This document shows positions 25,819 to 34,428 of a stretch of DNA of 64,000 nt, piece after piece (the stretch's first letter is position 1; every line of letters begins with the position of its first letter). Made by a program: the position numbers and the translations under genes. The notes beneath the pieces are model-generated. The model had not been told where the DNA came from and searched no databases. It saw only the letters and a program-made list of their open reading frames with translations. The DNA lies in contig JBBPEB010000006.1 in assembly GCA_039096225.1 (NCBI GenBank), positions 169,501 to 233,500 of the forward strand. Reading direction: 5' to 3'. The DNA comes from Blastocystis sp. Blastoise. Lineage: Eukaryota; Sar; Bigyra; Opalinata; Blastocystidae.

Positions 25819-26053
25819 TAAAACTTCCGAAACATGGGGAAGTGATAAAAGTAAGGGTAGTTTTAAAAATAATCAAAAAAGTAATTTTAAAGTGATTTGA
25901 TTGGTCGATTTGGGGTGTGCGTCATCGATTTCTAAAAATCTAATATTATAAAATATATTTTTGATAAATGACTATATGAAATCCATATAGTCATATAGTC
26001 ATTTAGCCCCTTATATCTAAAGAGTTTGGGAAAAAAAATTCAAAACTGGCTCT
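25697..26053 (+). repeat. Left terminal inverted repeat of the virus
   Basis: Matches the reverse complement of 50718-51075 almost base for base. It starts ATAATACTTCCGCTC and ends near CAAAACTGGCTCT. It contains a terminal 122-bp palindrome and a second small inverted repeat at 25966-25994 (ATGACTATATG / CATATAGTCAT) followed by a repeated ATAGTCAT. Confidence 0.95.
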
Positions 26054-26465
26054 TTTATTTTTCAATTGGAAGCTTGTTTATATGTTTTATTTTATTATTT
26101 TATATTATTTATTTTTTATTTATATTATTTAATGTTTAAAATTATTAAATATGTTATTAATTGAAATAAAATAGTCAAAAATATATGTTTTTATATTAAA
26201 TATTAATTTTTAAAAAAAGTTTCAATTGATAATATAATAAAAATATAATATATTATAAAAAATAAATGTTTAATAACAATAAAATCATTGATAAACATAA
26301 GAAATCAAGACTCTAAATAGAAAAAACCATTTTTAGTGAAAAACAACCAATGAAAACATTGATTTTTATAAAAACCAGAGTTTCTCTGATTGATTTTTAT
26401 CTTTGAAATGCTCTCTTAAAAGTTCATATTTTATTTTATTTGTTGTTTATTATAAAAGCTTAAAA
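26054..26465. other. AT-rich virus flank, no gene seen
   Basis: 412 bases inside the left inverted repeat with no credible frame. It leads into the spliced gene at 26466 and probably carries its promoter; no motif could be singled out. Confidence 0.5.
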
Positions 26466-26934
26466 ATGAATCCTAATGATATTTTAGAGTTAACTGATGA
26501 TACTAATGTTGATGATAGCCTTCCTTGTAGTCCAGCTGTTTGTAAAGGTATGCAATTGAAATATCAATTATTATTTTATATATATAGTTGAGTTAGGTAG
26601 TGTTGGTAGTAGTATAGATGATGATTCTAATGAAACTAATGAACCTGCTAATGAGAATGGAACTCTGTTACCCCAATTGGAACCTTTGTCGATAGAAGCC
26701 TTCTATGATCAGGTGAGATTATTGACTTGGAGACTTCCAAATCATATCAATGTTACCTGGAGAAGAGATGGAAGTATTTTGATACCTCCTCGCAATTGTA
26801 ATTGGTGTGCTCCTCCAGATAATACATCTGAAGGAGTGAATTATGCTGAACCAAGTTCTCCTAATACTACTAGAAGACACCATCATAAAAAGGGATGCAG
26901 AAAGTATAAAAAAGTCGTATACTATTATAAGTAA
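26466..26934 (+). CDS. Small virus-borne protein of unknown function, one 40-nt intron
   Basis: ATG at 26466; exons 26466-26547 and 26588-26934 join in frame (429 nt, 142 residues). The intron runs GTATGC to TATATATAG, the same form as the introns of the neighbouring cellular genes. The protein has an acidic, Asn/Glu-rich N-terminal half, a central part with LLTWRLPNHINVTWRRDG and a CNWC pair, and a basic tail rich in His, Lys and Arg ending in tyrosines. No family was recognised. It is the leftmost virus gene, followed by other small or recombinase genes in the same direction. An upstream ATG-less reading at 26403 and a TTG start at 26677 were set aside in favour of this spliced model. Confidence 0.6.
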
Positions 26935-27470
26935 TTGATATTTATCTTTGTTTTTTGTTTTTGTTTTTCTTGTTTTTAATTTTTTATTTATTACTTTGTT
27001 TTGTTTTATTGTTTTAATAATAAAAATACTTTTTATTTGATTACACTACTCTTAAAAATGACCTTTTACAATACCAATTGATAAAAGAAATAAATCAATT
27101 GTAATTCCTTTTTTTAATAGGGAAATACTCATCGTTGAGACATGCCTGATACACTGTTGAAATCAGCATAAAATTCCCTATTGAATGGTGTTACCCATAT
27201 ATTGATACGACCATTTTAAGGTGTACGTGACCAATTGCTCAATTGACTTTTGCTTGGTATGTTGGTGAATATATGATATTGAGTAATCAAATTAAAAAAT
27301 AGTCAAATATGTTCTAAATTATATGTAGATTACGAATATGATATCTATTTTTGTTTAAACTCATTTATTCATTATTAAAAACATCATTTCAATTGAAATA
27401 GATATCCTTAATAGATTCAATATATAATATATTATTTATGGAAATTTTATAATTTTTTTTAAATAATATA
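26935..27470. other. Virus intergenic region with a foldable segment
   Basis: 536 bases without a gene. It includes the inverted-repeat segment 27117-27182 listed separately and an ATTGGTC/CAATTG-rich stretch at 27225-27260. No promoter motif could be assigned. Confidence 0.5.
27117..27182. ncRNA. Candidate three-way-junction RNA or DNA hairpin
   Basis: AATAGGGAA at 27117 pairs with TTCCCTATT at the other end. Inside are a stem-loop CTCA-TCGT-TGAG and a second stem ATG-CTGAT / ATCAG-CAT with one bulged C. The three helices would form a three-way junction. The core does not match the hammerhead consensus. It may be a cis-acting DNA site instead of an RNA. Confidence 0.35.
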
Positions 27471-27803
27471 ATGTCTAACGAGGTGAAGAATAATTGTTTT
27501 AAAACAATAATAGATAAAATAATATCTATATTCTCTAAAAGTAGTGAACTAGTAAGTTGTATAATAGAAAATATTAATTTTAACTGTAACTGTTGTTCTC
27601 CTTATAAAGTAGCTAGATTACATCACTTAAGAGAGTCTCAATATAAAATAGAAAAAATGTTAACTGATATAAAAGATCAAGCAAAGGATATACATGAAAA
27701 TACATTAGATGAAACAGAGTCTATTGAAATAATAAATACAAAATTAGATTTACTAATAAAGACTTTGTCAGAAATATCAAAAAATATTAATTGTTTTAAG
27801 TAA
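27471..27803 (+). CDS. Small helical Cys-rich protein, unknown
   Basis: 110 residues from the ATG at 27471. A hydrophobic N-terminal helix is followed by the Cys cluster NFNCNCCSPYK and then a long Lys/Glu-rich, coiled-coil-like helix to the end. It ends 9 bases before the ATG of the recombinase gene at 27813, so the two may share a transcript. No family recognised; a structural or DNA-binding accessory role would be a guess. Confidence 0.6.
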   Translation: MSNEVKNNCFKTIIDKIISIFSKSSELVSCIIENINFNCNCCSPYKVARLHHLRESQYKIEKMLTDIKDQAKDIHENTLDETESIEIINTKLDLLIKTLSEISKNINCFK

Positions 27804-27812
27804 TTTTCAGTT

Positions 27813-29612
27813 ATGTATAAACGTGGGGATTCTGATGAAGAATGTGAAGATTTTTTTATGAACTGTATTCGTGATTTATATCATTTTAAACGTATACGTG
27901 AATCTACTTATGAAGTATATATGCGTAATATGCGTACTATATGTTCTAAGTTTCGTGTAGCTGCTAATATTAATATTGATGAAAGTATTCATAAACCTGA
28001 TTTAGCTCCATACTTCTGTATAGAAGCATTAGGTTATCCTGAATATATTTCAAGTATTTTATTAAATTCTGAGACAAAAGCCCATGGCCAAACAGGAGGG
28101 TTATCTAAGACCTCTGTAGCTAACTATATGGCTATGTTAGAGTTTATAATGGAAAATATAGATATATTAACAGATGATAGACAAATATTAAGGTCTCCTG
28201 TATTTCTAAGGTCTAATATAAAGAAATATAAAACAATATGGGTATCTCTACAACATAATGCTACTACTGCTAGACATTATGAGTATACCGATAGAATAAC
28301 TGAGTCTGGAGCTCAATGGGATATATTAATAAATAAAACAAAAGATGATTATTTAAAGAATCCAAATGATTTATTTTATGTTAATAGTTATTTATTAGTA
28401 TTAACCTATGATTGTTTATGTTGTCGTAATGATTATGGTGATTGTAAGATATATACTCGTAGTTCTAAAGTACCTTCAAGTCTTAAAAAGTCAACAAATT
28501 ATTTAGATTTAAATGATTTAACAATAAATGTAAATGATACTAAGAATGTATACCAGTTAGGTATAAATCGTGTTAAAACAAAACAAGAAGTCTCAGAAGA
28601 ATTTTTAAATGTATTAGCAAGATCATTAAGATTATATCCAAGAGATGAGTTATTTATAAATGAAATAACTCATGGATTTATTGGAGAAAATAAATTTGGA
28701 GAATATATAAAAATGCATTTAGGTAGAATATTTACATATAAAGATGAGATAAATGGTCAAGCAGTAGAAAGACAGTTAATAACAGGTTGTGATGTAATAC
28801 GTCATTTGTTCGCTCAATGTTATTATAAAATATATTTAAGATTAACAGAGAGTGGAGATCCTCAGTTAGAAGTACGTGGTCAAGAAATATTTGAGAAAAG
28901 TGTAGAGAAGATGCTACATGCTACATCAACTCATTTAGAACAATATATAACACCCTTCTTAGAACGTGTAAATAAAAAGAAAAAACAAATAGATAAACAA
29001 TTTAGACCTATTCAGATAAATGGTAGATCTCTATTTAAAGAATGGTTATTAGAGGATAAGGAGAAGGATATGTTTCTCTATAGAAGATTTTTAGAACGTA
29101 TTTTAGAATATCATGAAGATTATACAGATGTATTTGGTGAAGAGAATTTTGGAGAGTATCTAAGTGAGGGTCAGAATATATCGTTTAATAAATTAAATGA
29201 TTTTCCAGAGTTTAAAAAAGGTTTATTAGAAATATATTCAAAATTTAAAAATGGTGAATATCCAAATAGAACAGATTTAGAAAATCAATTACCAGAAGGT
29301 TGTCCAGATAAGACTGTAATTTGGAAAGATAAAGATCGTGAGAAATATATAAAATATATAAAGAGTAAATCATTAGTTCGTCAAATCGATAAAGATACTC
29401 GTACAGGTGTGATGATACCTAGAGAAAGTCAGGCATTACATAATATGAGTAAGAGAAGTAGTGAGTATGATGCTTATGTAGAAGATGGTAAAGAACACCC
29501 TTATGCTACACGTAGTCAGTCTAATATTATACGAAAACCAAATATAATACGTATAAAGATTCCTAAGAAACATAATCATGGTGCAGGTCTATTTTTAAAA
29601 TTAAAATATTAA
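27813..29612 (+). CDS. Tyrosine recombinase-like protein 1
   Basis: 599 residues. An N-terminal helical SAM-like region (about residues 20-130) is followed by catalytic-domain signatures: Arg in TYDCLCCRNDYGD (about 205), a Lys-bearing strand GINRVKTKQE (about 255), a box II-like CDVIRHLFAQ (about 328, with the usual His of HxxR replaced by Asp), and the terminal LHATSTHLEQYI in which His and the candidate nucleophile Tyr are 9 residues apart, as in known tyrosine recombinases. A Lys-rich tail of some 200 residues follows and is unusual. Tyrosine recombinases cut and rejoin DNA through a 3'-phosphotyrosine. Likely roles are integration, excision or processing of the hairpin ends. It is convergent with a second recombinase gene ending at 29682, only 69 bases away. 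Confidence 0.65.
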   Translation: MYKRGDSDEECEDFFMNCIRDLYHFKRIRESTYEVYMRNMRTICSKFRVAANINIDESIHKPDLAPYFCIEALGYPEYISSILLNSETKAHGQTGGLSKTSVANYMAMLEFIMENIDILTDDRQILRSPVFLRSNIKKYKTIWVSLQHNATTARHYEYTDRITESGAQWDILINKTKDDYLKNPNDLFYVNSYLLVLTYDCLCCRNDYGDCKIYTRSSKVPSSLKKSTNYLDLNDLTINVNDTKNVYQLGINRVKTKQEVSEEFLNVLARSLRLYPRDELFINEITHGFIGENKFGEYIKMHLGRIFTYKDEINGQAVERQLITGCDVIRHLFAQCYYKIYLRLTESGDPQLEVRGQEIFEKSVEKMLHATSTHLEQYITPFLERVNKKKKQIDKQFRPIQINGRSLFKEWLLEDKEKDMFLYRRFLERILEYHEDYTDVFGEENFGEYLSEGQNISFNKLNDFPEFKKGLLEIYSKFKNGEYPNRTDLENQLPEGCPDKTVIWKDKDREKYIKYIKSKSLVRQIDKDTRTGVMIPRESQALHNMSKRSSEYDAYVEDGKEHPYATRSQSNIIRKPNIIRIKIPKKHNHGAGLFLKLKY

Positions 29613-29681
29613 GTTGTTATAAATAAATAAAATAAAAAATTGTTTTGTTAACTAAACAAGTATATATAAATAAAATAAGAT

Positions 29682-30782
29682 TTATTCAGTCCAACATTGA
29701 CTTAAGTTTTTACACCAGTTTTCAAGATTAGAAGAATCATTATTAACGTTAATAGGTATATCTTCATCATCAACAGGAACAGGAGTAATAGTAAGTTGAT
29801 TTTCTTTAGTTAAATTAGTTAAGAAATCAGTAGTAGTAATAGACATATAGTTATTAATATGAGTTTTAAGAGAGTGTCCAAGATCTAAAGCCAATTGATT
29901 CATTTCTTCAAAGTTATTACCATGAGTAGAGCAATAGAGTTTACGTAGACTATTAATAGTAATACCTCCAGGAACAACACGTCTCATAATATTTTTAACA
30001 AATTCAGAAAAGCGTTTAGGAGAATAACATTCATTCTTACCAGGTTTATGAAATAAATAACGACTATTAGAATTCAAAGTAAGTATTTCATTCAAATCTG
30101 AATTAAATTCAGAACAACACTTAAGTATACGTTCACCATAAGTTTTTACTGTTTTATATTCAGTAACATGAATTTCATAAGAAGGATTTTCAATAGTACT
30201 ATCTAGAGTAGGAATGACATAAGAAGTAGATTCAGGTTTTTCAGGTTTTTCTTTATATATCATCAAGTTACCATAATCAGCACGAGCAGGAGGCATCAAG
30301 ACATATAGATCAATTAATAAACGTAGAGGATCAGCAACAGAACAAGTATCTCTTATCTTTTTAAAATTTTCTAAAGAGCAATTGTTATCTTTTAACATCT
30401 TTAAAGCAGCATCAGTCTTCGATTTAAGAACATCAGTATAAATACTATTGATAATAGAATACATGGCTTCCCAGCTTTTAATAACAATAATACGCTTCTT
30501 TAAGGTTTTATCTTCTTTACAGATAAACATAATAAGTTCGGCAATTGCTTTAATTGTATTAATAGAAGGTTTATACTTATTACGTATATAATCAATGAAG
30601 ATAGTAGGTGTACCAATCATTCGCATGAATACTTTCTCAGGCATAGGATTAATATATTGTTCAAAGTTACTCAATTGCTTATTTTTCCATTCATCAGTCC
30701 ACTTAGCTACATGGATAATCGTAAAGTAAATAGAATTATAATGTATATTCTTCATTTTCTTCATAGGAATAGTACAGTTCAT
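29682..30782 (-). CDS. Tyrosine recombinase 2 (probable integrase)
   Basis: 366 residues from the ATG at 30782; the longer reading from 30797 uses TTG. Catalytic signatures in order: LMPPARADYGNLMI with the first Arg (about residue 170), the Lys strand TEYKTVKTYGE (about 215), TINSLRKLYCS with the second Arg (His of HxxR is Asn here), and LGHSLKTHINNYM with His and nucleophile Tyr spaced by 9. These match the integrase-type recombinases carried by some Polinton-like viruses better than protein 1 does. Its presence, with no retroviral-type integrase and no clear target duplication, suggests it inserted the element. The C-terminus after the Tyr is short and acidic. It is transcribed away from the block of virion genes that starts at 30832, with only 49 bases between. 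Confidence 0.75.
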   Translation of the reverse strand: MNCTIPMKKMKNIHYNSIYFTIIHVAKWTDEWKNKQLSNFEQYINPMPEKVFMRMIGTPTIFIDYIRNKYKPSINTIKAIAELIMFICKEDKTLKKRIIVIKSWEAMYSIINSIYTDVLKSKTDAALKMLKDNNCSLENFKKIRDTCSVADPLRLLIDLYVLMPPARADYGNLMIYKEKPEKPESTSYVIPTLDSTIENPSYEIHVTEYKTVKTYGERILKCCSEFNSDLNEILTLNSNSRYLFHKPGKNECYSPKRFSEFVKNIMRRVVPGGITINSLRKLYCSTHGNNFEEMNQLALDLGHSLKTHINNYMSITTTDFLTNLTKENQLTITPVPVDDEDIPINVNNDSSNLENWCKNLSQCWTE

Positions 30783-30831
30783 TTTCAAAAAATTCAAATT
30801 AAGGCGGCAGAATTTAATAAAATATTTGAAT

Positions 30832-32556
30832 TTACCAATTTATTTCTTTGAGAATCTGGTTTCTCTTTTTCTTACGTAGGGTTCGTCGACGTCGACGCAT
30901 ACCTGATGCAACATCGATGTTGCTTATGTCATTTTCTTTATTTACCCAATCACCGTCGTCTTTTGGTTTCTCGTATTCTCCTTTTGATTTACTTGGCGTC
31001 GTCATATAAGAGTAGAATTGACCTAAGTAGCTCTTATTATTCCACTCATCATTCTCTTTTTTTCGTTTTGTTTCTTCTTCATCTACTTTTTTATGGGCTT
31101 CAGCTCTTCTTGCTTTAAATGCGTCTCTACGTTTTTGATTAATTTCTTCAGTATGTTTAATTCTTTCAGCACGTTCAGCACGTTTTTGTTCAATTGCAGA
31201 TTTTTTATCTTCACTCAATTGGCTTAAAGTATCTTTATTAAATTGTTTTTTAGGTTTAGTTACTTTACGTCTATCTCCTCCAGTTTCCACAAGATCTAAT
31301 TTATTCTTTTGATCTGGTTTTTCTTCAGTATACTTATTACCTGTAACTTCTCCAACAGTTTTATTATATATTTTTTTACCAGCATTAGTAACTATATCTG
31401 ATAGGCTACCTTTAAGCCTTTGTATAGTACCTTGTTTAGCTTTTTCATATTCAATATCTTTTTGTTTTTGTTTTTGAGCTTTAATTTGACTTTTATTATA
31501 TTTATCAATTTTTTTATTTTCAGCTTTAGCCAATGCGTTAAAACCATCTTTTAGATTATCAACATTGTTCATACGTTTAGTTACATTTTGTTTACCTTCA
31601 TTTGTTTTTAATTCATCACTTTTTATATAAGACTTATGAATACGCTTTTTTGTTAATTTACTCATTTTATCAGTCATACCCTCATATTGAGTATTTTTTA
31701 AAGCTTTTAAATTATTTAACATAGTCTTTGGTGCTTCAGTAGAATCTCCAAAACGAGAATAATATTCCCTTTTAATTCCATTTTTTGTATGTATGATTTT
31801 CCCATTAATATTTTTAGAAACAGTATCTAATTTTTCTTTGATTTTTCCAGGAATATTTGTAGCATAATCAATACCATTTAATAATTTACTAGCACCTTTA
31901 ACTGCTTTAGTACCAAGGTTATAAACAGATTTTCCAGTATTATATGTTTTTGATAATAAATTTTTGGCGGTATCCCACCAACCGCTTCCTTCGGGATCTA
32001 GTATACCACAACCACTTTTATCTATTTTAATATATTTATTAAAATTTTCAGATGTTAATAAAGAATCATATTTATTTTCTGAATCAGGATTATTTCGTCT
32101 GAATCTAGGGTAATCAACGTTAATATATCTTTGTAGACGTTTTACGATATGCCTGGGGATTCTGCCATCTGGCAGTAGTCCTCCTCCAGATCCTTTTAGA
32201 GACTCATCAGATTCATCATCATCAGATTCATTATCTTCAGAATCACCTTCTTCAGAATCATTAGATTCATATTCTTCAGAATCATTATTTGGTGATGTTT
32301 CAATAGGAATATTAGAAATAGAAGCTTTATTATTTTCAGGGGTATTACCCATAAGATAACTACGTGTATGCATTTCATTTTCATCTTCCCATACTTTTTC
32401 AATACTATTAGGAATTATATTATAGTTAATAGGTTGTGTAACAAGAATAGTAGGAACTTTATGTGGCCTAGTATATCCTAACCATAATTCTTTTGTTCCA
32501 AGTTTATTACAATGAAATGAACCTGGACACTGATTACCAATAGGTGCACTTTGCAT
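30832..32556 (-). CDS. Virion protein with membrane-active segment (protein VI-like candidate)
   Basis: 574 residues, ATG at 32556. The N-terminus (NQCPGSFHCNKLG) is compact, followed by an acidic Glu/Asp/Ser stretch (about 105-145), a GSGGGLLPDG site (about 145), and DKSGCGILDPEGSGWW (about 200-215). Then comes an amphipathic helix-forming region of some 60 residues rich in Gly, Lys and aromatic residues, the layout of the lytic helix of adenovirus protein VI. The rest is a very Lys/Arg/Glu-rich coiled coil, and the C-terminus is strongly basic (RRRRRTLRKKKR), suited to binding packaged DNA. Gly-Gly and Gly-x-Gly sites could be cut by the putative virus protease. Function is inferred from composition and position at the end of the virion gene block; sequence homology was not tested. 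Confidence 0.5.
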   Translation of the reverse strand: MQSAPIGNQCPGSFHCNKLGTKELWLGYTRPHKVPTILVTQPINYNIIPNSIEKVWEDENEMHTRSYLMGNTPENNKASISNIPIETSPNNDSEEYESNDSEEGDSEDNESDDDESDESLKGSGGGLLPDGRIPRHIVKRLQRYINVDYPRFRRNNPDSENKYDSLLTSENFNKYIKIDKSGCGILDPEGSGWWDTAKNLLSKTYNTGKSVYNLGTKAVKGASKLLNGIDYATNIPGKIKEKLDTVSKNINGKIIHTKNGIKREYYSRFGDSTEAPKTMLNNLKALKNTQYEGMTDKMSKLTKKRIHKSYIKSDELKTNEGKQNVTKRMNNVDNLKDGFNALAKAENKKIDKYNKSQIKAQKQKQKDIEYEKAKQGTIQRLKGSLSDIVTNAGKKIYNKTVGEVTGNKYTEEKPDQKNKLDLVETGGDRRKVTKPKKQFNKDTLSQLSEDKKSAIEQKRAERAERIKHTEEINQKRRDAFKARRAEAHKKVDEEETKRKKENDEWNNKSYLGQFYSYMTTPSKSKGEYEKPKDDGDWVNKENDISNIDVASGMRRRRRTLRKKKRNQILKEINW

Positions 32557-32629
32557 TTAATAAAAAATGTTATATAACAAAACAAATAATTAAAATATAT
32601 ATATATATAAACTTATATAAAATAAATTT

Positions 32630-33618
32630 TTATTTACGAAATGAATATGGATTATTCCATAACATGTTTTCTTCTTCTTTACCAAATTTATAGTCTTCAA
32701 AATATTTACTTAATTTTTCATATATAATATATTTAACATTTTCAGGGCTTTGTTTTAGATTGATAGAATTTAGTATATATTTAAAATTAGATATATATTC
32801 TCTTTTTTCATATAAAGCTTTATTTTGTTCTGGATCATATCGTATACGATTTGGTTGAGTATATAATAATTCACTTTTTTCAAAATAATTACGTAACTGT
32901 TTTCCATTAATTTCACCATCCGTAAATAAACATGAAGTTACCATATTAACAAAATTATTTACTCTTGTATCTAATACTGTTTGTATATCTGATTGTTGAT
33001 CATTATTATTTTGATTATTATCTTGTTTATCATCTTGTTTGTTATCTTTATTATCAGTATGACCATATTCATTTTCATATCTTAAACTTGGTAATTCATT
33101 ATTATTAAAAAAATCATTATTTTCTTCTTTTTTAACAGTAAAATAATTTAGTAAAGAATTAACATAACCACGATTAGGGGATGTATTTTTGTCATCAACT
33201 CGATTTTGGAATTTTAGATTTGGAGGGATTTTTTCTAGACTATATATCTATATTAAACTAAAATATATAAATACTCTTTGTTTAAAGACCAGTTTTGTTT
33301 AGATGTATAAAGTCCACTATTATTAGCATATATTTTAGCCATAGCTGTAACTCGTTCTTCATCACCTTCTTTTCTAGCTGCATTCATTTGACTAATAAAT
33401 ATATCTTTATCAGTCATTTTTTCTTTTAAATATTTTTCCATATTCATAATTTGACTCATAGAATTTTGTGCATTAGGATCATGAGCAATACGCATTACTG
33501 GTTGTTCATCTTCACATATATAACTATTTGGTAACCATGGATCCCAAGATTGTTGCTTAAAATTACGATTTAAAATATCTTGTAAAGTAATATGTCTATA
33601 TCTACTATTTTGATCCAT
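32630..33618 (-). CDS. Virion-block protein of unknown function with a 35-nt intron
   Basis: Exon 1 is 33618-33275 and exon 2 is 33239-32630. Together they make 954 nt in one frame, 317 residues. The intron (33274-33240) starts GTATTT and ends ATATATAG, the same form as cellular introns in this window. Without splicing the region reads as two pieces: a 121-residue frame ending at 33253, and a frame open from 33247 with no ATG until 32944. The join gives SLNKDLEKIPPN across the junction. The N-terminal half contains SWDPWLPNSYICEDE and a helical region; the middle is Asn/Asp/Gln-rich; the C-terminal part is helical and charged. No family recognised. It lies between probable virion genes in the same direction. 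Confidence 0.6.
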
Positions 33619-33677
33619 TATATAAAAATAACGAATAATAATTTAAAATAAAAATAAAATTAAAAATAAAATAATAT

Positions 33678-34373
33678 TTAATTATATTTATGTTTAATAA
33701 CTTTATTCTTTCTATTTTTTATTATTTTTTTATTATGTATACCATGACCATGTCGTCTATTATTATCTGGTAATTCATCTATAGGTTCTAATGGTGGCAT
33801 ATTAGTAAAATCGACATTATCAGGCAGGTCATTGTGATTTACTTCTAACAAATTAAAATCATCAAATAATATAGGTAGTTGTAGTCTATGATGATTATTT
33901 TCATCTGCATCATCTCTTGGACTCATATCCATAATAGCTAATGGATTACCTCTACGAACATTATGACGGTTTTCATTTCTTCCAAAAAATCCATCTTCAT
34001 CATTATTAAGTAGATTTCTTCTTTGATTAGCAACAAAATTATTTCTAAAATTTAAAGCTTGACGACCAAAATGAAATATAACAGGAACAGCTGCAGCACC
34101 AAATGCTGTTGCAATATAATAGTCTGGATTTTCTTTAGCATTTTCATAATAATCTTTAACAGTATCATATTTCTTTTGAATCCAATTTCTTTTTTTTTCT
34201 TGTTTACTAGCTAATTCTTTAATATTAATATCTTTATTAAGTGATTCAAAATTTTTAATAGCTCCACCTTCATTATCAAACATATATCCATCAGATGGTT
34301 TAATTCTTATATTTCCACCATATTTAGATGGATCACAATTTTGACTTAAATAGTTATAAGCAATACTAGCCAT
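33678..34373 (-). CDS. Putative minor virion protein with one membrane segment
   Basis: 231 residues from the ATG at 34373. A longer start at 34454 would add 27 hydrophobic residues encoded by an AAAT tandem repeat and overlap the ATPase gene, so it was rejected. The sequence starts MASIAYNYLSQNCDPSKYGG, has a charged helix (about 55-85), then one hydrophobic segment YYIATAFGAAAVPVIFHFG (about 88-106), an Arg/Asn-rich part and a basic tail HNKKIIKNRKNKVIKHK. The single membrane segment plus basic tail suggests a protein linking capsid, membrane or DNA, but no family was recognised. It lies directly downstream of the packaging ATPase gene. Confidence 0.55.
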   Translation of the reverse strand: MASIAYNYLSQNCDPSKYGGNIRIKPSDGYMFDNEGGAIKNFESLNKDINIKELASKQEKKRNWIQKKYDTVKDYYENAKENPDYYIATAFGAAAVPVIFHFGRQALNFRNNFVANQRRNLLNNDEDGFFGRNENRHNVRRGNPLAIMDMSPRDDADENNHHRLQLPILFDDFNLLEVNHNDLPDNVDFTNMPPLEPIDELPDNNRRHGHGIHNKKIIKNRKNKVIKHKYN

Positions 34374-34391
34374 TTTCTTTTTATTTAATAA

Positions 34392-34426
<35 letters not shown>

Positions 34427-34428
34427 AA

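Noticed and set aside
27117-27182. Hammerhead ribozyme
   Set aside because: Three helices are present, but the conserved CUGANGA and GAAA core is not in the right places.
32945-33260. Programmed frameshift between the frames ending at 33253 and starting near 33247
   Set aside because: The two frames do not overlap: an in-frame TAG at 33250-33248 follows the first stop. A 35-nt intron explains the join better.
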